A stretch of 42,164 nt of DNA from Clostridiisalibacter paucivorans DSM 22131 (GTDB lineage: Bacteria; Bacillota; Clostridia; Tissierellales; Clostridiisalibacteraceae): contig NZ_JHVL01000031.1 of the NCBI RefSeq assembly GCF_000620125.1, positions 1-42,164 on the forward strand. Direction: 5' to 3'. The notes under the pieces were generated by a model, which was given only the letters and a program-made list of their open reading frames with translations, searched no databases and was not told the DNA's origin. This document shows, in pieces, positions 7,623 through 18,518 of this stretch (position 1 is its first letter; every line of letters begins with the position of its first letter). The translations under genes and the position numbers were made by a program.

Positions 7623-9047
7623 CTAACTCATCTTTTCTCTTAGCATTTTATTTACCATCTGAGGATTTGCCTTACCCCTAGTAGCTTTCATTACTTGACC
7701 TACTAAGAAGCCCAATGCCCTATCTTTTCCATTATTATAGTCCTCAATAGACTGGGGATTTTTATCCAATACTTCATCTACTATTTTGTTCAATTCATCT
7801 TCATCATTTATCTGAATAAGACCCTTTTCTTTCACTACAGTATTAGGATCCTTACCTTCTTCAAACATTGTTCTCAATACCTTTTTACCTATATTATTAC
7901 TTATCTTTCCTTCATTTATTAGATTTATTAAATCAGCTAAATCTTTAGCAGTAAATCTCAAATCCTCTATATCTATGTCTTCATCTTTAACCCTTCTCAA
8001 TACGTCACCCATTATCCAATTACTCACTTGTTTAGGGTCTTTAGAATATTTTACTGTCTCCTCATAAAAATCTGCCAATGCCTTAGTAGCAGTAAGAACT
8101 TTGGCATCATATACGGGTATATCATATTCACTAACAAACCTGTCCTTCTTGATATGGGGTAATTCTGGCAAATTGTCCCTTATTTCTTTTATCCAATTAT
8201 CCTCTATTTCCATTCCAACTATATCGGGTTCAGGAAAATATCTATAATCTGCAACCCCTTCTTTTACCCTCATAACAATGGTCTCATTTTTCATATCGTC
8301 CCATCTTCTAGTCTCTCTTATGGCATCCTTACCTGCCTTTAGTAATGCTATATGCCTATTGGTTTCGTAGTCTATAGCCTTAGCTACAGCCTTAAAAGAG
8401 TTAAGATTCTTCACCTCTGTAACTGTAGTCTTTATATCTTTATCTTCATCGATTACATTTACATTTACATCACATCTTAAAGAGCCTTCTTCCATTTTAC
8501 AATCAGACACCTCTATATATTTCAATATGGATTTTAGATTTTCTAAAAATGCCTGGGCCTCTTCTCCTGAATTTATATCAGGCTCTGTAACAATCTCTAT
8601 AAGTGGTACACCACTCCTATTATAATCAAGCAGTGAGCCACCATCATTGGAATGTATAGACTTACCTGTGTCCTCTTCTATATGTATCCTTATAAGTCTA
8701 ACCTTTTTAGTGCCTTCTTCTGTATCTATTTCCACATATCCCTTTTCACATAGAGGCATATCATATTGAGAAATCTGATATCCTTTAACTAAATCTGGAT
8801 AAAAATAGTTTTTCCTATCCATTTTAGTCTCCTTTGCAATATTACAATTAAATGCCAACCCTGCCCTTATACCAAATTCTAATACCCTCTTGTTTAATAC
8901 AGGTAAAGTTCCAGGAAGTCCTAGGCATATAGGACAACAATTAGTATTGGAATCTCCTCCAAATTCTACTTTACAATCACAAAATACCTTTGATTCAGTC
9001 ATTAACTCTGAATGTATCTCCAATCCCACTATAGTCTTATAACTCAC
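7623..9047 (-). CDS. gatB: Aspartyl/glutamyl-tRNA amidotransferase subunit B
   Basis: Binds misacylated Glu-tRNA(Gln) or Asp-tRNA(Asn) and, with GatA and GatC, converts it to the amide form. It carries the GatB signature [12 protein letters not shown], the cysteine set CDCKVEFG...[27 protein letters not shown], and the C-terminal GatB/YqeY helical domain ending [13 protein letters not shown]. An upstream in-frame GTG at 9056 overlaps the ribosome binding site. The GTG at 9047, 8 bases after AGGAGG, is the better start and gives [12 protein letters not shown]. It overlaps the end of gatA by 11 bases. The C-terminal Met-Ser-stop runs straight into repeat element B. Confidence 0.95.
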   Translation of the reverse strand: MSYKTIVGLEIHSELMTESKVFCDCKVEFGGDSNTNCCPICLGLPGTLPVLNKRVLEFGIRAGLAFNCNIAKETKMDRKNYFYPDLVKGYQISQYDMPLCEKGYVEIDTEEGTKKVRLIRIHIEEDTGKSIHSNDGGSLLDYNRSGVPLIEIVTEPDINSGEEAQAFLENLKSILKYIEVSDCKMEEGSLRCDVNVNVIDEDKDIKTTVTEVKNLNSFKAVAKAIDYETNRHIALLKAGKDAIRETRRWDDMKNETIVMRVKEGVADYRYFPEPDIVGMEIEDNWIKEIRDNLPELPHIKKDRFVSEYDIPVYDAKVLTATKALADFYEETVKYSKDPKQVSNWIMGDVLRRVKDEDIDIEDLRFTAKDLADLINLINEGKISNNIGKKVLRTMFEEGKDPNTVVKEKGLIQINDEDELNKIVDEVLDKNPQSIEDYNNGKDRALGFLVGQVMKATRGKANPQMVNKMLREKMS

Positions 9048-10515
9048 TATCTTCACCTCCTATTGCTGGTAGTCCTATGGATTCACTATTTTTTTCATAA
9101 TTATATGCTACCTTTAATATCTTAGATTCATCAAAAACATTTCCTATTATCTGCATACCAACAGGCAAGCCATTCACCATGCCGCATGGAATAGATACTG
9201 ATGGTATTCCTGCAAGGTTTATGCATACAGTGAGCACATCAGACATGTACATAGACATAGGATCATCGGCTTTTTCTCCTACTTTAAAAGGTAATATAGG
9301 AGATGTAGGACTTACAATTACATCATATTTTTTAAAGACATTTTCAAAATCGTTTTTTATTAATGTCCTTACCTTTTGGGCCCTTTTATAATAAGCATCG
9401 TAATATCCAGAGCTCAAACAATAAGTACCTACCATAATTCTTCTTTTTACTTCCTCTCCAAAACCTTCACTTCTAGTCTTTATAAATAATTCTTCTATGC
9501 TTTGGAACTCCTCCGCTCTCTTTCCATACCTTACTCCATCAAATCTTGCAAGGTTTGAACTGGCCTCTGCAGGGGCAATAATATAATATGTTGCCAATCC
9601 ATAGTCAGTATATGGCAATGAAACCTCTTCTACCTCTGCTCCTAATCCTTCCAACACCTTTACTGCCTCCAACACCTTAGCCTTTATTTCTTCATTTATT
9701 CCTTGTGCAAAATATTCTTTAGGCAATGCTATCTTCATACCCTTTATATCGCCCTTTATAGACGATAAATAGTCTTCCTTTTCCTTACCTACAGATGTGC
9801 TGTCTTTAACATCATGTCCTGTTATTGCGTCTAGTACCACGGCACAATCTTCAACGTTTCTAGTCAATGGTCCTATTTGATCCAAAGATGAAGCAAATGC
9901 CACTAGTCCATATCTAGATATCAATCCATATGTAGGTTTAAGCCCTACAATACCACAGAAAGAAGCAGGCTGTCTTATGGAACCACCTGTAGATGAACCC
10001 AATGCATAGGGGATTTGGCCCGCTGCAACTGCCGCTGCCGATCCACCACTGGAGCCACCTGGTACCCTATCTAAAGCCCATGGATTTTTAGTAGTCTTAA
10101 ATGTAGAATTTTCAGTAGATGAACCCATGGCAAATTCATCCATATTAGTCTTACCAACAATTATAGCCCCTTGGGCCTTTAATTTTTTTATTATTGTAGC
10201 ATCATATGGTGGTACAAAATTTTCAAGTATTTTTGATGCACAAGTAGTCTTTATGCCCTTTGTGGCAATATTGTCCTTTATAGCCACTGGTACACCTGCT
10301 AATGGTGGCAACTCTTCACCATTTGATATTTTCCTATCTATTTCCCTAGCTTCTTCGACAATTTCTTCTCTATTCCTCAATGTGATAAAACTCGACACTT
10401 TATCTTCCAACTCTTCTAGCCTATCAAGATATTTACTAACTAATTCTTCAGAGGATATTTCTTTATTTCTCAACATATTCCCCATTTCACTTATAGACAA
10501 TCTATATATATCCAA
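9037..10515 (-). CDS. gatA: Aspartyl/glutamyl-tRNA amidotransferase subunit A
   Basis: The amidase subunit that releases ammonia from glutamine for the GatCAB transamidation. The amidase-signature triad is visible as K80 (VAIKDN), S155 (GGSSGGSA) and the nucleophile S179 ([11 protein letters not shown]). The start is a TTG (492 residues) preceded by GAGGTGA six bases upstream. It lies 21 bases after gatC and overlaps gatB, so the three subunits are made together. The presence of GatCAB suggests this organism lacks at least one of GlnRS and AsnRS. Confidence 0.96.
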   Translation of the reverse strand: MDIYRLSISEMGNMLRNKEISSEELVSKYLDRLEELEDKVSSFITLRNREEIVEEAREIDRKISNGEELPPLAGVPVAIKDNIATKGIKTTCASKILENFVPPYDATIIKKLKAQGAIIVGKTNMDEFAMGSSTENSTFKTTKNPWALDRVPGGSSGGSAAAVAAGQIPYALGSSTGGSIRQPASFCGIVGLKPTYGLISRYGLVAFASSLDQIGPLTRNVEDCAVVLDAITGHDVKDSTSVGKEKEDYLSSIKGDIKGMKIALPKEYFAQGINEEIKAKVLEAVKVLEGLGAEVEEVSLPYTDYGLATYYIIAPAEASSNLARFDGVRYGKRAEEFQSIEELFIKTRSEGFGEEVKRRIMVGTYCLSSGYYDAYYKRAQKVRTLIKNDFENVFKKYDVIVSPTSPILPFKVGEKADDPMSMYMSDVLTVCINLAGIPSVSIPCGMVNGLPVGMQIIGNVFDESKILKVAYNYEKNSESIGLPAIGGEDSEL

Positions 10516-10536
10516 ATCTTTTCACCTCACTAGAAA

Positions 10537-10824
10537 TTATTCCAATATATTTGGTAATTTAAAATAACCATTCTCATCTTCAGGGGCATTTTTAAGTGCA
10601 TCTTTCCTGTCTAAAGATTCTCCTGCCACATCTTCCCTCATAACATTCTTTATAGGATGTACATGATATGTAGGCTCTACCTCATCAGTATTTACTTCCT
10701 CTAATTTTTCAACATATTTAAGTATAGCATCAAACTTTTCAGTAAAATCCTCTATCTCATTATCATGAAATTCCAATCTTGCCAATTTAGCCACATGCCT
10801 TACATCATCACTACTTATAGACAT
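10537..10824 (-). CDS. gatC: Aspartyl/glutamyl-tRNA amidotransferase subunit C
   Basis: Small scaffold subunit that wraps between GatA and GatB. The 95 residues match the family: VRHVAKLARLEF near the start, the helix FTEKFDAILKYVEKLEEVNTDE, and the proline-rich EPTYHVHPIKNVMREDV tail. The ATG has GGAGGG 7 bases before it. A repeat element and 111 bases separate it from ligA. Confidence 0.95.
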   Translation of the reverse strand: MSISSDDVRHVAKLARLEFHDNEIEDFTEKFDAILKYVEKLEEVNTDEVEPTYHVHPIKNVMREDVAGESLDRKDALKNAPEDENGYFKLPNILE

Positions 10825-10841
10825 AATTTTCCCTCCTTCTT

Positions 10842-10902
10842 TTAGTTCTTAGTTCTTAGCTCTTAGCTCTTAGTTCTTAGTATACTGATATGAACTAACT
10901 CT
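10842..10902 (+). repeat. Heptad-repeat element C (gatC-ligA gap)
   Basis: Six tandem heptads of the TTAGTTC dialect run from 10842 to 10883 (TTAGTTC, TTAGTTC, TTAGCTC, TTAGCTC, TTAGTTC, TTAGTAT). A short opposing GAACTAA at about 10892 is all that remains of a right arm. It is inside the gat operon, between two co-oriented genes. Confidence 0.7.
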
Positions 10903-10935
10903 CCCCTACAATAATACAACATCTAAACACCACTA

Positions 10936-12936
<2,001 letters not shown>

Positions 12937-12944
12937 TCACCCCT

Positions 12945-15158
12945 TTAATCCAAAAGTTCTATAGGTGCCATAGACAACAATAAATTCTTTACTCCCTGTC
13001 CCTCAAATGCTATGGACACTTCTGAATCTCCATTTTTATCTTTAACTTGTACCACAGTGCCTATACCCCATTTTTTATGCATTACCTTTGATCCTGGTAA
13101 AACTTTAGGGCTATTCCTTTTATCTTTTCCTGTATTTTCATAGGTATACCCAGTGAAATATTTCTTTTTATTATTTTTAGAATAATCCTTTGCTTTTGTA
13201 TTTTCATTTTTACTAGAGGTATGTTTTTCTCTACAACTTTCAATCAATGATTGAGGCATCTCATTTATAAATCTAGATATGCTATTGTATGTGGTCTTAC
13301 CATATATGGTCCTTACATCTGTATAAGTCAAATACAATACCTTTTCCGCTCTAGTAACTCCCACATAACATAGTCTTCGTTCCTCTTCCATATCATCTTC
13401 ACTGGTCAATGCCCTAGATATGGGAAATATCCCATCTTCCATTCCACTTAAAAACACCACTGGAAACTCCAATCCCTTGGCACTATGCAATGTCATCAAA
13501 GTAACTGAATCCTGTTTATCATCATCGGTTTTATCCACATCTGAAAGCAATGATATATTAGCTAAGAAATCCTCTAGAGTACTCTCTTCACTTCTCTCTT
13601 CAAAATCTATAGCTACTGATATAAACTCCTTTATATTTTCAATCCTAGTCCTGGCCTCCACTGAGCCATCCCTTTCTAATTCCTCCACATATCCAGTAGA
13701 ATTAATTATATCTTCTATCAACGCCTTTACGCCTACTAATTCTTTCATTGCGATAAACTTACCTATCATTGTGGCAAAATTGCTAACCAAAGTCATAGCC
13801 CTATGGGAAAGCCCCGGTATATCTTGAGCATCTAATATAAGACTATACATACTTTCTTCCCGTTGAGTACTATATGCCTCTATCTTCTCTACAGTCCTTT
13901 TACCTATTCCACGCTTAGGTACATTTATTATTCTTTTTAAACTATAATTATCTAATGGATTCTGTATTAGTCTTAAATAAGCAACTATATCCTTTATTTC
14001 TTTCCTATCATAAAACTTTAATCCCCCTACTATCTTATAGGATATATTAAATTTAAGCATGGACTCCTCTAGTACACGAGATTGGGCATTGGTTCTGTAT
14101 AGTATGGCAAAGTCCGAATAACTCATATCTTTTTTCTCTATCATATTCTTTATAGTTTTAGCTATAAAATTTCCTTCATCATGTTCATTATCGGCATTAT
14201 AAATCTTTATCGGATGTCCTGCATCATTGGATGTCCAAAGATTTTTTTCCTTTCTTTCACAATTGTTTTCTATTACACAATTAGCTGCCTTTAATATATT
14301 TTTAGTAGAGCGATAGTTCTGTTCTAGTTTTATAGTCTTTGCATTAGAATAATCACTTTCAAAATCTAATATATTTCTTATATCTGCACCCCTCCATCCA
14401 TATATGGATTGGTCTGCATCTCCCACTACACATACATTTTTATATTTACTGGACAATAATCTAATCAACTGGTATTGAGCCCTATTGGTATCTTGATACT
14501 CATCCACAAGTACATATCTAAATTTCCTTCGATAAAAATCTAGTACATCTGGACTGTTTTTAAAAAGCTCAATAGTTTTACCTATAAGGTCATCAAAATC
14601 CAGTGCATTATTTTCCTTCAGTTTTTTCTGATATAACTCATAAAGCTCTCCCTTGGTCCTTTCCCTGAAATCAGTAAAATTATCCTTTATATATGTATCA
14701 GGATCTACAAGTATATCCTTCTGACTACCTATAAATCTTAAAGTGGCCCTTGGGTCAAAAAGTTTTGGGTTTACATCTTTCTCTTTTAAACAATCCTTAA
14801 TAAGGGTCATTTGATCATCGGTATCAAATATGACAAAATTCTTTCCATATCCTAATTTTTCTATATCTCTTCTCAATATCCTTACACATATGGAATGGAA
14901 TGTTCCCACCCACATACCATCTACTCTGTAATCTATTAAATTACCTAATCTTTCCTTCATCTCACCAGCCGCCTTATTGGTGAAAGTTATTGCCAATATA
15001 TTTTCAGGTAATATATTATTTTCCTCTATAAGATAGGCTATCCTATGGGTCAACACCCTAGTCTTTCCACTACCAGCACCTGCCAATATGAGCAAAGGCC
15101 CTTCAGTGGCCCTAACAGCCTCCTGTTGCATTTCATTTAATCCATCTAAAAAACTCAT
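12945..15158 (-). CDS. pcrA: ATP-dependent DNA helicase PcrA (UvrD/Rep family)
   Basis: 3'-5' SF1A helicase for repair and replication-fork restart. Helicase motifs are in order: Q-motif and Walker A LILAGAGSGKTRVL, Ia ITFTNKAAGEMK, II LVDEYQDTN, III VVGDADQSIYGWRGAD, IV LEQNYRS, V VTLMTLHSAKGLEF, VI EERRLCYVGVTRA. The C-terminal tail (GSKVMHKKWGIGTVV) is the Tudor-like RNA-polymerase-contact domain typical of PcrA. A TTG one codon upstream exists, but the ATG at 15158 lies nine bases after GGGAGG and gives the usual MSFLDGLNEMQQEA. It is first in the pcrA-ligA-gatCAB transcript. Confidence 0.96.
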   Translation of the reverse strand: MSFLDGLNEMQQEAVRATEGPLLILAGAGSGKTRVLTHRIAYLIEENNILPENILAITFTNKAAGEMKERLGNLIDYRVDGMWVGTFHSICVRILRRDIEKLGYGKNFVIFDTDDQMTLIKDCLKEKDVNPKLFDPRATLRFIGSQKDILVDPDTYIKDNFTDFRERTKGELYELYQKKLKENNALDFDDLIGKTIELFKNSPDVLDFYRRKFRYVLVDEYQDTNRAQYQLIRLLSSKYKNVCVVGDADQSIYGWRGADIRNILDFESDYSNAKTIKLEQNYRSTKNILKAANCVIENNCERKEKNLWTSNDAGHPIKIYNADNEHDEGNFIAKTIKNMIEKKDMSYSDFAILYRTNAQSRVLEESMLKFNISYKIVGGLKFYDRKEIKDIVAYLRLIQNPLDNYSLKRIINVPKRGIGKRTVEKIEAYSTQREESMYSLILDAQDIPGLSHRAMTLVSNFATMIGKFIAMKELVGVKALIEDIINSTGYVEELERDGSVEARTRIENIKEFISVAIDFEERSEESTLEDFLANISLLSDVDKTDDDKQDSVTLMTLHSAKGLEFPVVFLSGMEDGIFPISRALTSEDDMEEERRLCYVGVTRAEKVLYLTYTDVRTIYGKTTYNSISRFINEMPQSLIESCREKHTSSKNENTKAKDYSKNNKKKYFTGYTYENTGKDKRNSPKVLPGSKVMHKKWGIGTVVQVKDKNGDSEVSIAFEGQGVKNLLLSMAPIELLD

Positions 15159-15238
15159 CAATTACTTCCTCCCATAATCCTATTTATTCATTATCTACTA
15201 TTATATATTAAAGTTAATAGGGATTAAAGAATATCCCA

Positions 15239-15265
15239 ACAAAAAGAAATATCCCTTAACAGGGA
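15239..15265 (-). terminator. Terminator of the nucleotidyltransferase cassette
   Basis: Read on the minus strand, the hairpin ATCCCT-GTTA-AGGGAT (15250-15265) is followed by ATTTCTTTTTG. It closes the two-gene transcript ending at 15303 and insulates pcrA. A short heptad-repeat relic (CGTAGTTGGTAGTTA, 15291-15305) lies between it and the stop codon. Confidence 0.7.
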
Positions 15266-15302
15266 TCCAGTTTAATGACTATGATATGAACGTAGTTGGT
15301 AG

Positions 15303-15647
15303 TTATGTCCAATAATGTGTACTTAGTAATAAATCAATTAATTTTACTTTTTCATCTATTTTATTATTTAATTTTGTGTTTAAACCATCATATTTTTCTA
15401 TATCAAATCCATAACCCCATAATTCCCATATAAATTTATCTATATCAGGATATTGATTTTTATATTGAGAAACTTCAAATATAAAATTAGAGATTTCTTT
15501 ATATTTATTGTGCTTTTTTTCTTTTAATTTTAAATACGTATCAACATCAGTAAGTACCTTGATTTCATTGGCTATTTTATATCGATACCCCTGGGATTTA
15601 TTTATTTTTAGAAAATTTTCGAAGTTTTTACAGAATTGTTTATACAT
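15303..15647 (-). CDS. Small charged protein paired with a nucleotidyltransferase
   Basis: I do not recognise the family. The 114 residues start MYKQFCKNFENFLKINKSQ, are rich in Lys, Tyr and Asn, and look mostly helical with no signal peptide or membrane segment. The gene overlaps the upstream nucleotidyltransferase by 8 bases, so the two are translated together. A small partner immediately behind an AbiEii-like enzyme suggests one half of a toxin-antitoxin pair, but nothing in the sequence proves it. The stop lies directly beside a heptad-repeat relic. Confidence 0.65.
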   Translation of the reverse strand: MYKQFCKNFENFLKINKSQGYRYKIANEIKVLTDVDTYLKLKEKKHNKYKEISNFIFEVSQYKNQYPDIDKFIWELWGYGFDIEKYDGLNTKLNNKIDEKVKLIDLLLSTHYWT

Positions 15648-16158
15648 AAAATCTCTCCTTAAATAATAGTGTGTTTTTTATAAAAACTTTCTTGACCCTT
15701 TCACTCATATCTTCTCTATTTTTTACACTATTAATAAGTTTTGCTATTAACTCTTTGTCAGAACTTTTTATTAAGATACTAATATCCTCTATATCCTTTT
15801 CGGAGTACCTACCTATTTTACTTACAATAATATCTTCTTTTGATAGAACATAGATATTTTTAAAATCCTTTATTTTTATAACTCTATTTTTAAAATCTAA
15901 TGGTACTGTTGTCAAATATGTATCTAGCATGTCAAATCTATCTAAAACTCTAAATAATTTGCCAATAGTAGCTTCATAATCCATATCTATAAAATCAATA
16001 TCTGTTGTAGCTCTATCTAAATATCCTGCAATAATACACCCTGAACCACCTAATAAATATATAGGTGGATACTTAATATTCTTCATGTCAGCAAAATTTT
16101 CCATGTCCTTAAGAAGTTCGAATAAAATCTCTCTATTCTTATTTTTCATAATATCCAA
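15640..16158 (-). CDS. Nucleotidyltransferase-fold protein (DUF6036/AbiEii-like)
   Basis: The protein has the core signature of the polymerase-beta-like nucleotidyltransferase fold: LLGGSGCIIAGYLDRATTDIDFID, with GGSG at 37-40 and the metal-binding D-x-D in TTDID at 51-55. A later KEDIIVSKIGRYSEKDIEDI matches the second conserved block of DUF6036/AbiEii-type proteins. These are often toxins that modify tRNA or use NTPs, or uncharacterised adaptors. Length 172 is short to normal. It starts its own transcript, divergent from the iclR gene, and is followed by an overlapping small gene. Confidence 0.75.
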   Translation of the reverse strand: MDIMKNKNREILFELLKDMENFADMKNIKYPPIYLLGGSGCIIAGYLDRATTDIDFIDMDYEATIGKLFRVLDRFDMLDTYLTTVPLDFKNRVIKIKDFKNIYVLSKEDIIVSKIGRYSEKDIEDISILIKSSDKELIAKLINSVKNREDMSERVKKVFIKNTLLFKERFYV

Positions 16159-16346
16159 CTCCTATTCTTTATTGTTTCTTATATGTTTATAAATAATATA
16201 TAAAGCCTTTATACTATTCATTACTATAGTATAACATATTAATTTTTACCTACTTAAATTATGCTTCATATATACCTTCTTGTTTATTTATGGTAAAAAT
16301 GATATTATTCAATCAGTAATTATTTATTTTAAGGAGAGATTTCATT

Positions 16347-17102
16347 ATGGACAATAATAAATTATCTAGTATCGAAAAGGCCCTAATTATTCTTAATCAG
16401 CTAAGTGAACCACCTTTTGAATATAAAGCTATAGACCTCTCAAAGATACTTGGCATAAATAGAACCACAGTTCATAGAGATTTAGATATATTAATACAAA
16501 ATGATTTTGTAATAAAAAATGACTTAAACAAGACATATAGACTTGGACCTAAACTATATAATTTAGGATCTGTATACCTACATAATTTTAATTTCGAAAA
16601 CAAGATACTAGAGATATTGAATAAAATTTCAGAAGAAACTAAAGAATCTGTAGGTTTAGCCATAAGAGACTATGAAAAAGTGATCTCTTTATATGAAATC
16701 GAATTCTTCCAACCCTTGAAAATGAACTATAGACCAGGTATTTTCTATCCTATGAATAGAGGGTGCTATGGCAAATGTCTTATGGCATATTATGATGAAG
16801 ATAAAGTTAAAAAATTACTCCAAAAACAAAAATTTGAAAAAGTATGTATAAATACATTGACTACAACCGAAGAAATATTAGCAGAATACGATAAAATAAA
16901 AAGGCAAGGATATGTTACAAGTATCGAAGAAACTTTCAAGTATGCAATAGGTGTTGGAGTACCAATATTTAATTGTAATAACGAAGTTACTACTTGTCTA
17001 GCAGTATCTTTTTTTAAAGACGATTATTATCTAGAAAAAATTGAAAAATTCAAAGAAATATTGAGCTCATATGCTGACCAAATAGCAAAATATATCCCAT
17101 AA
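16347..17102 (+). CDS. IclR-family transcriptional regulator
   Basis: An N-terminal winged helix-turn-helix (about 1-65, with LSKILGINRTTVHRDLDIL) is followed by the IclR effector-binding domain (about 75-250, with the conserved tail region IKRQGYVTSIEET and GVGVPIFN). Length 251 is typical. AAGGAGAG precedes the ATG. It ends at a strong terminator, so it is transcribed separately from the peptidase-transporter pair downstream, which it most likely controls. The effector is unknown, probably a product of the peptidase or its substrate. Confidence 0.9.
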   Translation: MDNNKLSSIEKALIILNQLSEPPFEYKAIDLSKILGINRTTVHRDLDILIQNDFVIKNDLNKTYRLGPKLYNLGSVYLHNFNFENKILEILNKISEETKESVGLAIRDYEKVISLYEIEFFQPLKMNYRPGIFYPMNRGCYGKCLMAYYDEDKVKKLLQKQKFEKVCINTLTTTEEILAEYDKIKRQGYVTSIEETFKYAIGVGVPIFNCNNEVTTCLAVSFFKDDYYLEKIEKFKEILSSYADQIAKYIP

Positions 17103-17130
17103 TTTATATGGGTAGATAGAGGGATAAAAT

Positions 17131-17177
17131 CTAGTTCTTAGTTCTTAGTAGGTGTGTATACACACCTATTTTTTTAT
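17131..17177 (+). terminator. Terminator of the iclR gene, with three heptad units fused to its 5' side
   Basis: The palindrome TAGGTGTGTATACACACCTA (17149-17168) is followed by a run of seven Ts. The stem is preceded by TAGTTCT TAGTTCT TAGTAGG, three heptads of the dispersed repeat family (about 17132-17152), which merge into the stem. Confidence 0.85.
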
Positions 17178-17208
17178 TTAATCCTTTAATATTTCTTTGT
17201 GAAAACCT

Positions 17209-17237
17209 TTGCATTTTTCAGAAAACTGTGTTAATAT
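17209..17237 (+). promoter_or_regulatory. Promoter of the M20 peptidase-YfcC operon
   Basis: TTGCAT (17209-17214), a 17-base spacer and TAATAT (17232-17237) form a sigma-A type promoter. Transcription would begin near 17244, directly before the repeated GTTCGTT boxes. Confidence 0.6.
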
Positions 17238-17246
17238 ATAATCACA

Positions 17247-17284
17247 GTTCGTTATATACACTTATGGTTCGTTCAATGAACAAA
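17247..17284 (+). promoter_or_regulatory. Candidate IclR operator: GTTCGTT direct repeats
   Basis: GTTCGTT occurs at 17247-17253 and again at 17267-17273, exactly 20 bases apart (two helical turns). The second copy runs into an inverted repeat, GTTC-AAT-GAAC (17271-17281). The sites begin just after the predicted transcription start and end at the ribosome binding site, a good place for repressor binding. Which protein binds is inferred from the adjacent IclR gene. Confidence 0.5.
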
Positions 17285-17301
17285 GGAGGTAGTTTTTAGA
17301 T

Positions 17302-18507
17302 ATGGAAAATTTAGAAAGAATCAAATCATCTATATCGGAAAGTGAGGTTGTAGAAATCATAAAAAAATTAGTAGAAATCCCTAGCTATCCCGGTATAGAA
17401 AATCAAGAGACAAAGGTAGCACAATGTATTAAAGGTATTTTTGAAAAAGAAGGTATATCTGCCAATGTGATCCCTGTAACTGAAGGACGATGTAATGTAA
17501 TAGCTAAACTTAAGGGTACAGGTAATGGCAAATCTTTATTACTCACAGGTCATATTGATACCGTTCCTCCTTATGACATGAAAGATCCATGTACATTAAA
17601 AGTAGACGGCAATAAATTATATGGTAGAGGAACTGTAGACATGAAAGGTCCTTTATCTTGTATGATTGCTTCTATGATTGCGATAAAAAGGTCAAAAATA
17701 GTTCTTGATGGAGACTTAATCTTTGCTGGTGTCATTGATGAAGAAGAAGGGAGCGAAGGTACTATAGCATTACTAGAAGAAGGCTTGAGTGTAGATGGGG
17801 CTATAGTAGGGGAACCTTCAGATATGGATATATGTGTTGCCCATAGAGGTCTAGAGTGGATTGAATTCCATTTCAAAGGCAAGACTGTACACGGTGGAAA
17901 ACAAAGTGAAGGTATAAATGCTATATCTAAGGCCTCTGATTTTATTCAAAATATTAAAGAAAATGTTATCCCTGAGATTTATTCAAATAATCATTCCATT
18001 ATAGGCACATCTTCTATGAATTATGGTACCATAGAAGGTGGCACTCAACCAAGTACCGTAGCAGGAAATTGTATCTTAAAGATTGATAGGAGATGGATTC
18101 CCGGTGAAAAATATCAAGATGTGTTAAAACAATATCAAGATGTTATAGATGAAATGGCTAAAAAAGATCCTAAATTTAGATGTGAAATGAAAATCATGGA
18201 TGAAAGTGTTATGAGAAAAGGATATGTACATGAAGCACTGGAAACTGATACAAAACATCCATTAGTCACTATAACTAAAAACTTGACAAATAAAATATAT
18301 ATTAAACAGCCTAAACTTACATTTTTCCCCGCATGGAGTGATGGTGGGCTTCTCAGTAGCTATGGAAATATTCCTACAATAATATTTGCTCCTGGAGATT
18401 TGGAGTCTGCCCATTCTTCTGAAGAGTTTATAGATAAGACTCAAATTTATCCTGCTACATTAATCTATGCTACTATAGCAATAGATTTTTGTAATAATAA
18501 ATTATAG
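17302..18507 (+). CDS. M20-family metallopeptidase / amidohydrolase (ArgE/DapE type)
   Basis: Zinc-dependent cytoplasmic deacylase or dipeptidase. Metal-site motifs: H84 and D86 in LTGHIDTVPP, the bridging D113 in GTVDMKG, E147/E148 in IDEEEGSEG (general base and ligand), and the C-terminal histidine in LESAHSSEEF. The lid domain is intact (WIEFHFKGKTVHGGKQ). Length 401 matches ArgE/DapE-like enzymes; which substrate it cleaves (acetylornithine, succinyl-DAP, acyl amino acid or dipeptide) is not decided by sequence. The context of transporter and IclR regulator, with no biosynthetic neighbours, favours a catabolic role. AAAGGAGG lies upstream of the ATG. The transporter follows after 11 bases. 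Confidence 0.88.
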   Translation: MENLERIKSSISESEVVEIIKKLVEIPSYPGIENQETKVAQCIKGIFEKEGISANVIPVTEGRCNVIAKLKGTGNGKSLLLTGHIDTVPPYDMKDPCTLKVDGNKLYGRGTVDMKGPLSCMIASMIAIKRSKIVLDGDLIFAGVIDEEEGSEGTIALLEEGLSVDGAIVGEPSDMDICVAHRGLEWIEFHFKGKTVHGGKQSEGINAISKASDFIQNIKENVIPEIYSNNHSIIGTSSMNYGTIEGGTQPSTVAGNCILKIDRRWIPGEKYQDVLKQYQDVIDEMAKKDPKFRCEMKIMDESVMRKGYVHEALETDTKHPLVTITKNLTNKIYIKQPKLTFFPAWSDGGLLSSYGNIPTIIFAPGDLESAHSSEEFIDKTQIYPATLIYATIAIDFCNNKL

Positions 18508-18518
18508 GAGGTTTTTAT

